Positions 1 through 10,400 of a stretch of 16,354 nt of DNA are shown here, piece after piece. This DNA comes from Larix sibirica (Eukaryota; Streptophyta; Pinopsida; Pinales; Pinaceae): assembly GCA_004151065.3 (NCBI GenBank), contig NWUY0300047086.1, forward strand, positions 15,783 through 32,136. Reading direction: 5' to 3'. The position numbers were made by a program, and so were the translations under genes. The notes beneath the pieces were generated by a model. It saw only the letters and a list, made by a program, of their open reading frames with translations, had not been told where the DNA came from and made no database searches. How positions within the stretch are numbered: position 1 is the stretch's first letter; each line of letters opens with the position of its first letter.

Positions 1-297
1 CTATAATAATTATATTTCTGGTCTATTTATAATACCCTAAGTCACTAATTCCATTGAGACACTCTCACTCATGAAGATGGACCCCGCTATGAGGTCCGAA
101 ACGTACGTAGAGTACACTTTACCACTCTCAGGTCCTCTACACTTGTCGCCAACATACTCTACCTTTGAAAACTTAAATGCAAACACTATTCTACCTGTCC
201 GGTCTTCCACCTGTTAGCACAGGTACCAAGATGAAGGCTCAAAGTTAGTTTGAGAGGGCCCACTCCAATGCACGACATTAAATCTCCCTCATGCATA
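1..297. other. No gene recognised
   Basis: I see no convincing reading frame, RNA gene or repeat here. Base composition is mixed and somewhat less AT-rich than the 1.3-2.9 kb region. It runs directly into the 31-bp tandem repeat and could be the 5' flank or promoter of the decayed frame at 567-1247, but nothing specific supports that. Confidence 0.5.
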
Positions 298-370
298 AGG
301 CACCTCAACATTGGAGGACGGTGCTAGAAGGCACCTCAACATTGGAGGACAGTGCTAGAAGGCACCTCAA
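298..370. repeat. 31-bp direct tandem repeat, about 2.4 copies
   Basis: Two full 31-bp units (298-328 and 329-359) are identical except for one G/A difference in GGAC[G/A]GTGCTAGA. A third, partial copy (360-370, AGGCACCTCAA) follows. The near identity of the units contrasts with the decay of the nearby coding frame, so the duplication is recent or the array is prone to slippage. Confidence 0.9.
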
Positions 371-566
371 GCATTAACTCACCACCTTTCTCAAAAATAC
401 ATTTGAATTGCATTAATCCTTCCGCAAGGTTAAAGCGCGCAAGCTGGGATTCTTGTGATCCAGCGTCAGCATTCGATATTATCCCACTGCTCTGGCTCCT
501 GCTTGGAACTATATTTTTGTTCTCTCTTTGGCTCTGTTTCTATACTCTCTTAGCCGACCCATTTCC

Positions 567-1247
567 ATGATGCGACCTCGAGGAACTCCTCGCTGGGGTG
601 GTAGCAGGAGAGGCTTGGGAAAGCGACCTAGAAACATCACTGATTGTACAACGATGGATGGCTATGTAGAGAGCATCTCTGCCTCCACCCATAGCCTCAT
701 AGACAGCTAGAAAACACATAGAGTTGCGGCCATGCTTGCTTTGGGGTGAAATGGAGGAAACATTAACCATTACTGGTTAATTAAGAATATGATGAGCACC
801 CTTGTGGAGGAAGTTACGACCAATTGGAATGCCAACAGAAGCACTCTCAGGGACTTCAAAGCCAACCTAACAGAGATAGGATACCATCTGGACATCATGG
901 ATGCAAGTCTAATCTAGGAGAATTTCTCCCTTGGGCACAATAACGAACTGGAAACTCTCCAAAAGGCTGAAGCCACTGAAGAGCCGACGGGCCGAGATGA
1001 TGCTACGAAAGTTGTGGACGACCATGTCAGGGAATATGTTGGCCATTCTTCTGCAACATTGGCCACCCCCGACTCTATGCAGAAAGGTGGCACTAAGGAA
1101 GTGGGGAATGAAAACAATCTTCCTGGAGGTAGCTCCATACCTTTGTCCCCTGCTCTCCCCTCCCCTGGGATGGTGGAATACTACTATGGCAGCTTCCCTA
1201 TAATTGAAGAAGAAACAAACACGTTCCATGCCGAAGCTAATCCCTAG
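567..1247 (+). pseudogene. Decayed ORF of about 227 codons, unknown function
   Basis: I do not recognise this gene. One plus frame starts at tandem ATGs (567 and 570) and can be followed to TAG at 1245-1247, interrupted only by TAG 708-710, TGA 747-749 and TAG 915-917. The N terminus is strongly basic and Gly/Arg-rich (RPRGTPRWGGSRRGLGKRP). It is followed by a Ser/Thr-rich stretch, an amphipathic helical segment with several Leu and Asn residues (about 820-960), an acidic section, and a Pro/Ser-rich C terminus with EEETN near the end. The consistent frame, composition and few stops argue for a former protein, and the stops are explicable as single transitions. It could be the gag-like or accessory ORF of a retroelement, or a retroposed host gene. 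The AT-rich 3' tract behind it is compatible with either. Confidence 0.5.
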
Positions 1248-2012
1248 TCGGTCTCTAAAGGTGCTAGGCTATTACTGTGACATCCAACTTTTCTATTTCA
1301 ATCTTTGCTACAATCTGTTTTTCAGAACTTTCAGTATACATGTTATGTACTTTTTGAGCAACACCCAACTTTAATTCTGGTCAAGCCTTCCCTATAAGGT
1401 CTTTTTTTGTATAATGCTAGTTTCTACAATATTTTCGAGAGGTTGGGATGGTGGCTTCATTACCTGAAGCCTCCCCAGCCAGCTCATAAACATTTTGACA
1501 CCTATGTAATCTCTGTTATTTTTCTTAGCTCTAGTAATAAAAAAAATTATAATGGCATTGAGAATATATTCATAAAATTATCTAAAAATGTGTGGCTCAA
1601 ATGTATCTAACATGGTGATTCATAGTTATTTTATTGCATTGGCAATGCTCTTGACTACTTAGTATATAGTATATACTTTATGGCATCCCCATTATTACAA
1701 TAGATACTTAATGTGAAAAAACACATAATTAATAATCAAATGGGATAAAAAGTCTATTAAACTCGAGAAAAAATTAACTTGTGTGTTCTAGATTATGATT
1801 AGATATGAACCTCAAAAAAATTGAAATTATAATAGTGAGAATTGTGATTCATTTTATTCTATTTTCTATATCATCAAATCCTCACTCTTTTGTTCACTCT
1901 TCTTTTCTCAATTTTGATGAATATTTATCTATCACACTCTTTCACTTTCTTTTGGTTGTTTCTAGCCACATTGACATCAGTGTGCAAATACTTTGCATGC
2001 CAAATATTTTGA
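1248..2012. other. AT-rich non-coding tract, possible retroposon 3' end near 1560
   Basis: No gene is seen. The stretch just after the decayed ORF is T-rich. At about 1536-1556 it carries an AATAAA-like, A-rich run (TAGTAATAAAAAAAATTATA) that could be the 3' untranslated end of a retroposed copy. I could not identify a target-site duplication. From about 1560 to 2012 the DNA is AT-rich with only chance frames. Confidence 0.3.
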
Positions 2013-2147
2013 GAACGCCCCATAGCTCTCTTCTCATCCACCTCATCCCAATCCCAAGATCAAGGAGATGTATCCTTTGTAGAATTAATGCTTGAGGAAG
2101 CATTCTTTATATGCTTCTCTGAGATTCTTAAGAAAGCTAGGGATAAG
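2013..2147 (+). other. Exon-like open segment, low confidence
   Basis: This is 45 open codons in one frame, preceded by a TGA at 2010-2012. The start is Ser/Gln-rich, then an amphipathic Glu/Phe/Leu helix follows (SFVELMLEEAFF) and the end is basic (LKKARDK). It ends exactly at AAG|GTAAAAT, which resembles a splice donor at 2148. No partner exon, acceptor or start codon was found. It could be a chance frame or one exon of a decayed gene, and I name no function. Confidence 0.2.
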
Positions 2148-2929
2148 GTAAAATAATATTTGTTATAATCAAACATAAGCACTAGAAATTATTCTTTAAC
2201 ATTCCACTCTACTGTTCTTTTTTGCATGGTTTGAAACATAATGTGAAGAATAAATATCCTGAATAACAATAACATATTGGCGGTATTGATTATTGATTTC
2301 ATTTAACTTTGTGTTGATCTTGGAGTGATCCAAACCATAGACATCTTAGTATAAATAACAATAAATTGATAAAATTCATGCATACTTTCATATTCCTAGA
2401 GGTCTATAAAGAAAGTGGGGTCACTTCATTACTCTTATGATGTTTTAATAGAGTTACAACCCTTCAACAAAAGCCTCAAGATCTCTTACAATTTCCTATT
2501 TCTTAATGAGATCTACAATGAACGTGACTTCCATGGTTAAGAAAATTATTATATACTCAAGATATTAAAATATGACTTAGTCCTTATGTATTATATAAAT
2601 ACAAAGAACATATCCTCTCTTATATGGGTGTCCACAATAATGTTTGATCTTATAATTGTGTTTGAAGTTTTATAATGTCTTTTTTAACACTTTGAACTTC
2701 CTTTGAAGAAATAGTGGGCTCATATTTTATGAATTATTATTATTATTATTATTAATGTACATATATCCCAACAAAACGTTGCACTTAAAATTAAAAAGTA
2801 TGTTTATCATTACATTCAATTGAAATGAAAACTTATCTATCTATGATTTGTTAACTTAGTTTATTGAGTTTACTCTTGTCAACAAAAGTACTTTTTTTTA
2901 ACTTTTCATCATGAAAGGTGTTAGCACAA
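2148..2929. other. AT-rich sequence without recognisable gene
   Basis: No coding frame of note appears on either strand. The tract is strongly AT-rich and contains a perfect (ATT)7 microsatellite at 2733-2753. Nothing else was recognised. Confidence 0.5.
2733..2753. repeat. (ATT)7 microsatellite
   Basis: Seven perfect ATT units lie in an AT-rich background. This is an ordinary simple sequence repeat. Confidence 0.95.
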
Positions 2930-3835
2930 GGATAGATTTTGAGTTTCAGTGGCTTAAAATTCCCTATATAGGGATAACAGGTCAAGGATAACATAGAACC
3001 CAAGAGCTTGTCCTACATACAAAAGGGATAAACTATGCTAGCACCAGAGATCTAGACCTTGGCTAAAGGATAAAACAAAGTTAAGCACCCAGGGGCTAAA
3101 TAAATTTCAGAAAAATCAGTGTTAGTGCTCAAGCGCTAGAAGTTAAGAAAGGAAGGTGATCGTGGATGGAGAACCTAGGGATTAACAACGTTTAGCGTCT
3201 GTGCATTGAGCCACCAAGTTAGGTGATGAAAGGCCCATAACCAAAGGTGCAAGGAAGAAGGCACTAGAGCGACATCAAGAAAACATTTGGCAGAGGCTTC
3301 CAGATCGATGTCAAACAACTTACAATGCTCACGCGAGTTGTAAGAAGGTTAATGAGTGGCATCCCAAATGTCATGACCAAACCACGGTTACATTCGATAG
3401 TATTTCGTTGGTATCACCTTAGTCCTACAAGATACTAAAACCACTTTTTCCTATAGGCTTTATTGTTGTCCCGGGACAACCATTTCCCACACAGGCACCA
3501 ACTTGGTAGACAGCTAGACACCACATAGGCCCTTCAAGCTAGAGACAGTTATACACCTAACCCACCTCGAACGTGGTCGCATGTCAACACCATAGGGACA
3601 CACAAACACCACATGTACCAACCCAAGGGTAACACATGGCCACCAAGGTCCAGATGATGTCATGCTGACATCATCCCAAGCCTCCATGTGGCAAATTCAA
3701 ATCTCAATTGTTTTATGTGGGGAAGTGCTAGAAAGAGACATTCTGCATTGAACAAAAGAAAAACCAACTGACTCTACCATCAAAGAACAAGCAAGCTTGT
3801 GCACTTTTCAACTTCCTAGACTAAGGGCCCAAACC
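2930..3835. other. Higher-GC tract upstream of the plus-strand pseudogene; LTR or leader possible, not shown
   Basis: Composition changes abruptly here to a higher GC content than the AT-rich DNA before it. The tract leads directly into the decayed plus-strand gene at 3836, so it may be the LTR or untranslated leader of the element carrying that gene. I could not define LTR ends, a convincing primer-binding site or a second copy. A near-perfect hairpin sits at 3653-3675. A frame of about 60 codons around 3230-3420 is open, but its composition is not persuasive. Confidence 0.35.
3653..3675. repeat. Perfect inverted repeat, 10-bp arms and 3-bp loop
   Basis: The arms GATGATGTCA and TGACATCATC are exact reverse complements around TGC. 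TGACATCA is one base away from the palindromic TGACGTCA core bound by plant bZIP factors, so a promoter element about 160 bp upstream of the decayed ATG at 3836 is possible. That role is inference; the inverted repeat itself is directly visible. Confidence 0.7.
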
Positions 3836-5206
3836 ATGATTCTCATCCTAGATTTTTTTTCGTGGTACAAACAACAGTTGCAACTGAGCCTTGACACAAG
3901 GGTGGGGCACTAGTTTGTATATGAATATCATACTATAATAATATTTTATGGTTTTGAGGAAGATCCTTATCTGTTTCCAGCCTTCCTCACTCCAATGATT
4001 TTTTCCTTGGAATATATAAGGTATAGGTTCATCTAAGATTAGTTGCACTTCATCAAATTCAAGCACCCAATTACATTGAAGTTTCCCAAAGAAGTGGGTC
4101 CTTTCCTATTCAAGACCAAGAATTCCCTTATCTAAGTAGAAGACATGTTGAAGCAACTAAATCCACCTAACGGAAAGAAACGAGCACATGACTCTCACCA
4201 AGCCATATTAAAGGAGAGGTAGGAAAATAATAATTCTCCATACAATCACCAGCCTAGTGTAGAGAGGGAGAGGATAGCTAACCTAGAGACCTGGGAGAAG
4301 GTTAGAAATATAGTATGGACTAACATTAGGCAGTATACACAGGGGCAAGCTAGGAAATCAGCAAGCCAAAAAATAGTAGTCCCTACCCCCCAAAAGCAAG
4401 ATCAATGAGAAAAAAGAACTACATCAGAGGCTCATTCGAATATGGAAATATATGAGCCAGAAGAAGACCATACAAGAAAAAAAGAAATGTTTGGAGAAGA
4501 TGAGGAAAACCAACAAACATGGTAGGGGTCATGGAGGTAGAAGATACAACAAATGGGCCAGAAGAAACCTCCAGTCACCTTGGAGCATCTCCAAAGATGC
4601 CTTCAGTCACTATGGAACATCCATCTTGCAATCACATCCTAACTCATCATCAACAAGGACTACACAATCCTAGACCACCTTATTCTCTAAATTTTTGGAC
4701 ATAAAACGCTAGAATATTGACATTATGAGGACACTTATCTTAAGGAATGGTGGGATAACACTCATAATAATTAGTTATTAGTGGTAGACCATAATGAGGG
4801 AACATTTAAAATGTCCTTTTCGGAGCCAAAAGGTACCATTAGTAAACACATATGATGACTATAAGGCTACACAGATAAAACACAATTTTGATGAACTAAT
4901 CCATGTAGACAAAGTGGGTTTTTATAGATACTCTAGTAAGATATTGTGCAAGGATGTACTTCAATCCTCTACAAATGTAAAAAATACACGTGCATTAGTG
5001 TAGAATATTGAAAAGCAATTAAAGATGGAGAAGGTGGGCACTAGGGCTAAGCAACTAACTATCAAAGAATTAGAACAGAAAATAGTTACACTAGGGGCTA
5101 ATCCAAGTGATCCTCCTCTTGTGCAATCATTGATTCAAGAAAAGGACAATGAGATACAAGTGTTGAAGAAGAAATTGAAGCTACTAATGAGAATGGTAAA
5201 TGACCA
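3836..5206 (+). pseudogene. Decayed gene with N-terminal domain and C-terminal coiled coil, unknown function
   Basis: I do not recognise the family. A coding-like track begins at ATG 3836. It stays in one frame to about 4515 with stops TAG 3911, TAA 4034, TAG 4040, TAA 4133, TAG 4220 and TGA 4406. It then moves by frameshifts near 4515, 4690 and 4825, with further stops TGA 4718, TAG 4772 and TAG 5001. The N-terminal third is hydrophobic and aromatic, like a folded domain (YGFEEDPYLFPAFLTPMIF, then KFPKEVGPFLFKTKN). The middle is polar with acidic and Pro/Ser/Thr/His-rich stretches and includes a Trp-rich patch (TYLKEWWDN). The last 60 codons are a Lys/Glu/Leu-rich coiled coil (KELEQKIV, QEKDNEIQVLKKKLKL). 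A retroelement accessory protein is my best guess because of its decay and its resemblance in layout to ORF3. A host pseudogene is the alternative. Confidence 0.6.
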
Positions 5207-7076
5207 TTTCATTTCTTTATCCTTGGTGGTTATCCGCCTACATTCCCTCTCTTTTCCAACCATTTCCATATATTTTCTTCATATCCTTGACTCTTGGAAA
5301 CATTATAATTGCATTCACTTTTATGTTAAAATAAGTATATTATACTTTGAATTGAGATAAATACCAAGGTTTAAATGCAATTATGGAGTACCTTGTTTAC
5401 ATGTATAGGTTGGAATGGATTCTTGTCACTATAATATTTCAGCAGTGTTGCTGACGAATGTTTGTGCAGCAGTTGACAACCAGTTTTCCTACAACAATTG
5501 TTGACTGAATTTTCTTCAGCAGGTAGGCAGAAGAAGCAAATATTTTTCTTATACCAGTGGTCAAGTCCGTTGAAGCATGACCAACATCACAACGCCATCT
5601 GGTAATAAATCGGCTACAACAATAATCATTACATTGATGGATCAAGCCCTAGTTTCTATTGATTATGCATCGTTTCCAAATTCCTTCTTTCAAGGAATTG
5701 GCTCTTAATATTAAAAACTAATCAGATACTCTTTATTTTTTGTTGCCACATAGGGAGGTAGACACCTACTTATTAAGGGATTTTTTGTATAAAAATAAGA
5801 TCAAGAAACTAGGGAAGCTGTCCCTGGCTTGATTATTATTTTTGAGAATCAAAATCCATTTTGTTGATTGTTGTCCAATAATTATGGGTTGAGTTAGATC
5901 ACCAGTGCTGCAAAGTTAGGGCGCACTATATAGCTCAAGGGGGATCTCAATTCTCAATGTTATATGCTTAGTATTTGTTTTTATATTTATTGTGAATGAA
6001 TGTGTTAGAATAACTGTTCATATTTCCTGTAGCTCTTATTTTTCAACAACGCTATGTATATTTTGGTCTATAGCTCTAATATCTATAGATTAGACTAATT
6101 GTTATGTATCTTCTATAGCTTTCACAGGATTGTTTTGATTATAATTCAGTCATTTATTGTACACCTCTAATTAATGTGTGAATCATCGATTTCATTATAT
6201 ACCTCAAGTTGTAGCAATGCAACCGGTTGATTGAATGAGATGAGATTATAAACAGTTTAGTAATTATGAGTTTGGTTTCACTTATTTTCTTTGTGTTACT
6301 TGTCTGAGAAATTATGTATACTAGTCTATCTAATTGAATAGGATTAGGGTGGTAACTATTGCATACTTTTGTAATTTCATAGTATTAAGATCACACACCA
6401 TCCTGAACAAGAGAAAACCCCAAAAGAAAGAAATCTACTTTAGTAGTGAGAAGATATGAAATGCATATATAGGGCATGCGATTTCATAGGATTACGTCCC
6501 TAGGTTGATAATTCAAGTAAAGATCTCAATGCACATTGGTTATCAATAGAAAGTATTATTGGATCTCACCACTTTTGGGCACTATTTATGGGGAAGCATT
6601 GCCAATTTTAGAATTCTAATTGTTGGAAAAAATACAACCAAATATATATATATTTTTGACATAATTGGAGTTTCGATATTTCACCCAATATTCAATCCTG
6701 ACCCATCCATTACAGGAATATGGTTAATAATGAATGAGGATAAGGAAATATCATTTTGGGATATTTCTTCCTAGATCTTCTTCCAACTTGAACCAAGGAG
6801 AAACAAGTCAACATGTGGACTCTGCCTTAGTTATTCATACTATTACAGGAATTCTCATGGAATTGATTGATGGAGTAGTAACAACTAGTGTAAAGGATAG
6901 ATCTGAAAACATAGTTAAATTGGTGATATTTCGACCATATCTTTCTGAATGAAAACATCTTGAGGTGAAGTTTGAATCTTTTGCCTTGGGATTGATGCCT
7001 TATCCATAATGGGGGATGTTCCAAACTAGCCAAGATATGAAAGGAAAGGAGGAAATGAAGGCCTCCAAAGGGAATA
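5207..7076. other. AT-rich sequence without recognisable gene
   Basis: No gene is seen on either strand. The coiled-coil frame at its left edge abuts a donor-like ATG|GTAAAT at 5206/5207, and an acceptor-like TATTTCAG ends at 5441, so 5207-5441 could be an intron. However, no convincing exon follows. A (TA)n run lies near 6640-6655. The last bases (5-mer GAATA, 7072-7076) border the LTR and would be one target-site duplication copy if the LTR boundary is right. Confidence 0.5.
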
Positions 7077-7286
7077 TGTCAGATTTTGTTGTAGTCTAGG
7101 GGATTACATCAGATACCAGTAGCACATTATACTAATATAGACAAAGAGTTACATGCATACACACATCATACAATTATAGATAAGAGAGTAAATGGGACAG
7201 TAGAAACATGATTTGTATTAATGAGACCAAAAGTAGAGTACAATATCAGTGTATAGATATATATCTTCTAATGTCGGCTCTACATC

Positions 7287-7297
7287 CTATTTATATA
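7287..7297 (-). promoter_or_regulatory. TATA box of the LTR promoter
   Basis: Minus-strand TATATAAATAG lies in the probable LTR, about 118 bp from its 5' end. Transcription would be expected to start roughly 25-35 bases downstream, near 7255-7262. In the 3' LTR this promoter would read outward into the 7.0 kb flank. Activity is not implied. Confidence 0.5.
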
Positions 7298-7329
7298 GAT
7301 TACATATAGTTATGCAGTTACAACTATAT

Positions 7330-7404
7330 GGTTAGTCGACTAACCAACCAATGGCTTTGGGCCGACCATAGTCAGCAGAGGACCTAGTTGACTAGTCGAC
7401 TAGG
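7330..7404. repeat. Repeated TAGTCGACTA palindromes in LTR U3
   Basis: GGTTAGTCGACTAACC (7330-7345) is a perfect 16-bp palindrome. At 7383-7404 a 22-bp near-palindrome contains two overlapping TAGTYGACTA units. The same decamer core thus occurs about three times within 75 bp, upstream of the TATA box. Such repeated palindromes in U3 are candidate binding sites for a dimeric factor, which is inference. Confidence 0.75.
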
Positions 7405-10400
7405 CTCTTCCAACATCTAGCCCACCAACAAAACGATTCTTCGTCCTGAAGATATCAAGATCATAACTGAGAACTGGGTCAAAATTGGTAGTCTCTATTG
7501 CTTATGGTTACGAGCTAGTGGACATGATTGTTGGAGCCAAACTGACACTGGCCTGTGTAATGACCGAGTATGAGGAAGAAATATTACGTTTGAAGTATTC
7601 CCAAGTATGAGAAGCAGTCTACATGTCTACACTTAGTGCAGTAAGGTCAGAGAGATGGTTGATCTTATTAGGAATATACATTTTTTTAATATTGCGAAGA
7701 TCAGGTCCCAGGAGTAAGTGTTGTTGGTCGAAAACTAGGAGGAGATGGTTAATCTAAGGGGAAATTGATTCGACTTATGTCTTTTCAATATGTGCTTGAG
7801 TATCCCACTGCGCCTGTTTCTCTTGGAGTTAAGTTAGACGAATTTCATCCATTTGGATATGCTATTCAAGGTTTTGAAGGATGTCAGGATCTGCAGTAGC
7901 TTTCTGCTGGAATATCTGTGCCAATTTCGTTTGGATCTTTCCCTTGTCAATAAAAATTTGTCCATAGGAACTATACCAATTATGAAGTACAATGGTAGAC
8001 CGCTGTGCTTGTTTAGCATATTCCTTCAGCTGCTTATATTGGTCAAGAAGTAATTGATATTGATTGGAAAGAAGAGAGAAAGTTTGTTTGACATCTTCTT
8101 GGTATTTATGTCGAATAGATTCCTAATATAATGAGACCACGGACCCTACTAAACTGGTGATTTATTCTAAAGGATTCTTGTCTGGGGGTTTGTGGAGAGT
8201 CATTGCGACTTCAAAAATCATATCTTGAAAGGTTTGTAATACTTTAGTCTATTCCTCCTTTAGCCTATCGACTTTATGTTTATCTTGTCCCCAACGTTTT
8301 TGTTTTTCCCTGTTAATGACATCCAATAGTCTATCTAACTCACGATCCTTTGATATTGCAGGATCAAATGTAACTAGTGCTTCTCCAAGTTCCTTCATGA
8401 GATTTAGTTTTACTTTTGACTACTTATTCTTATTCTTTTTTTTCTAGGAACCATTGGTTGGATCTATTGTACTAGTGGTCGTCAGTATAGAAGATGATGG
8501 TGGTATAGTCAATCTTGGTTGAGCAGGTGACTGGAATGAAGTAGTCGACTCAATATGGACAGTCGATTCGGGGGGACCGATTGATTGTGGTGTAACGTTT
8601 GAGGCAAGAGGAACGATCGAATCCAGATGAGGGGTTGATTCAAGGTGCAGACTCGACTAGGGTGGAGTGTTCGGTTTATTGTCGGTTGTCTTGCTAGGAA
8701 CAGTTGTTGTAGGAATAGACGACTCAAGAATATCACTTAACTTTTCCCAAGGAATTTGTTCTATCGGTGAATCATGGGTAGAAGGTGACTGAAGTGGATC
8801 TAGTCTGTCTATTCGTTCATATCGAGTGGTATAAGTGGGGAGTCGTGGAGGATTCGAAGATGGGGTCATGGATTGTCTAGTTAAGGCCAATCCAGAAGGA
8901 GGGAGTACATGGATATCAGGAAGTTCTGTAGGTTCTTGAATAATGTGTGTGGTAACAATGGTTTTCTAGTTAGGAAAAAGGTTAGGTATATTGGCAACAA
9001 ATTTATGGAAATCAGGGTCTTTCATATAGTTGGGTTGCAACAGGGTAGCTTCCTCAATAGCAATTGGAGATAGGGGAGGTGAGTTGTCACAGACATGAAC
9101 AAGGTCTTCAACTTGTGTTTGCATACAAATTTTTTGTTTCTTCACTAAGGTCGATTTTACCTGTGTCGGAGAAGCTTGGATGGCAAGAACATAGTCGATA
9201 TGCTCATCGACTATGACACGACGTGCAACTGTATATCAAATGATCTGCTCAGCCTCCTTATGGATTTCTTAGAGATCATCTTCAATAGGGGAATGTCGTA
9301 TCATTTTTTGTTTGGCTAATCCTTTTGATTTGAATAACTACTACCTATTAAAATATTTTCTACTACAACATCAAGTTTCTCTTCAGTTATTTCGGGCTCA
9401 GACTTTTGTTCATCGAGTATATCATCGTCGGTAGTTTCTCCTGACGGATCGTAAATTTCCATTTCCTTAGTCTGTTTTTCTTGATTGCTCCACTTAGGTA
9501 TGGGAATGATAGTGAGAGGATTTATTCTTCCTCTAGAGGCCCAGATATTTGAATATACAGCCCAGCCTCATAGGCTTCTTCTTTTTATCCATTAGTTAGA
9601 GGTTATTCTAACTAATCTATTACTTTGAGTGCTGACTCAGGAATTGAGTAGACTGTATTTGAATGAGCACTAATATCTGCAAAAATAGATTGAATAGAGG
9701 GATAATAATCTAACTCAGCTACATTAATTGTAGTGCCTTGCTTGTACCAAAATTTAGTGTAGTTGAGTTCCAACTCAATGTGGAAAGTCGGTGGTAAACT
9801 TCAACGAACTTGCTGTGGAACTCACCACCTAGAACATGTTGTTTTAAGGACTTGAAACACGTTTTCAAGCCACATTTTGGCCATTGCAGGGCCCTTGCTG
9901 CATCCACGAGGCTGGAAGACCCATAAATTATGCATTGCTGCTGGGTATTCTATAGTGAAGCAAGTGTTGTGAACAGGTGTGATTTTGTACATCGCAAACC
10001 ATATTAATAAAGAGGGGTATCAAATCGTCGACCTAGTTTCTTGACACTTTTCATAGGTTGAACGAACTATCCCTGCTAAATAATATTCCCAGTTAAATAT
10101 TTTTGCTTCTGTTATGACCACTTTTACAGCTTCCAACATATCTAGTTGGATTTCAAATGGTCTACCCGTGCTGCTTAGACAGATTGAAATGATGATGGCG
10201 ACAAACTTATAGTTATTGTACTGGATTTTGTTGATAACCAATCCTTTGGAGTTTTTCCCCTGCGACGTCCTTCTGAATTATTCAACAAGTTTAGGATTGA
10301 CATAGACCAGAACTTCAGGTCCTATGGTTGAAATCCCTGTGACCCTTCCTATTATTTCAGCATTGATCTGCATGGGTTGGTCCAACCATAACTTTCCATT

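Larger units (their letters stand above)
7077..7415 (-). repeat. Probable 3' LTR, 339 bp
   Basis: On the minus strand the segment starts TGTTGGAAGAGCC and ends AAAATCTGACA, giving the TG...CA termini of LTRs. A moderately purine-rich TTGGTGGGCTAGA (7428-7416) lies immediately upstream, where a polypurine tract is expected. A good TATA box (TATATAAATAG, 7297-7287) sits about 120 bp into the LTR, as in a U3 promoter. The U3 also holds SalI-type palindromes (see separate entry). The boundaries are inferred from these signals only, because no second copy is present for comparison. Confidence 0.6.

Noticed and set aside
1805-2095. 96-codon hydrophobic plus-strand open frame
   Set aside because: Its Ile/Phe/Ser-rich composition is what AT-rich DNA gives by chance, with no domain-like segment or conserved motif.
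2966-2982. TAGGGATAACAGG, resembling the I-SceI recognition sequence
   Set aside because: It matches only part of the 18-bp site and there is no homing endonuclease or group I intron nearby, so it is a chance match.
3230-3420. About 60 open plus-strand codons with several Cys/His
   Set aside because: There is no start codon, motif or continuation. It is most likely a chance frame in a less AT-rich tract.
3406-3422. TTGGTATCACCTT as a tRNA-iMet primer-binding site
   Set aside because: Only the first eight bases of TGGTATCAGAGC match, and no LTR end in CA lies directly before it.
5439-5645. 68-codon Cys-containing minus-strand open frame
   Set aside because: The Cys spacing fits no zinc-binding pattern I know, and no neighbouring coding segment continues it.
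8509-8736. 75-codon minus-strand frame rich in Leu/Arg/Ser
   Set aside because: It is an alternative frame of the Pro/Ser/Thr-rich part of ORF3, which reads continuously in the neighbouring frame.
9719-9907. 62-codon minus-strand open frame
   Set aside because: It is a shadow in another frame. The ORF3 track passes through here with two TGA codons and a more protein-like composition.
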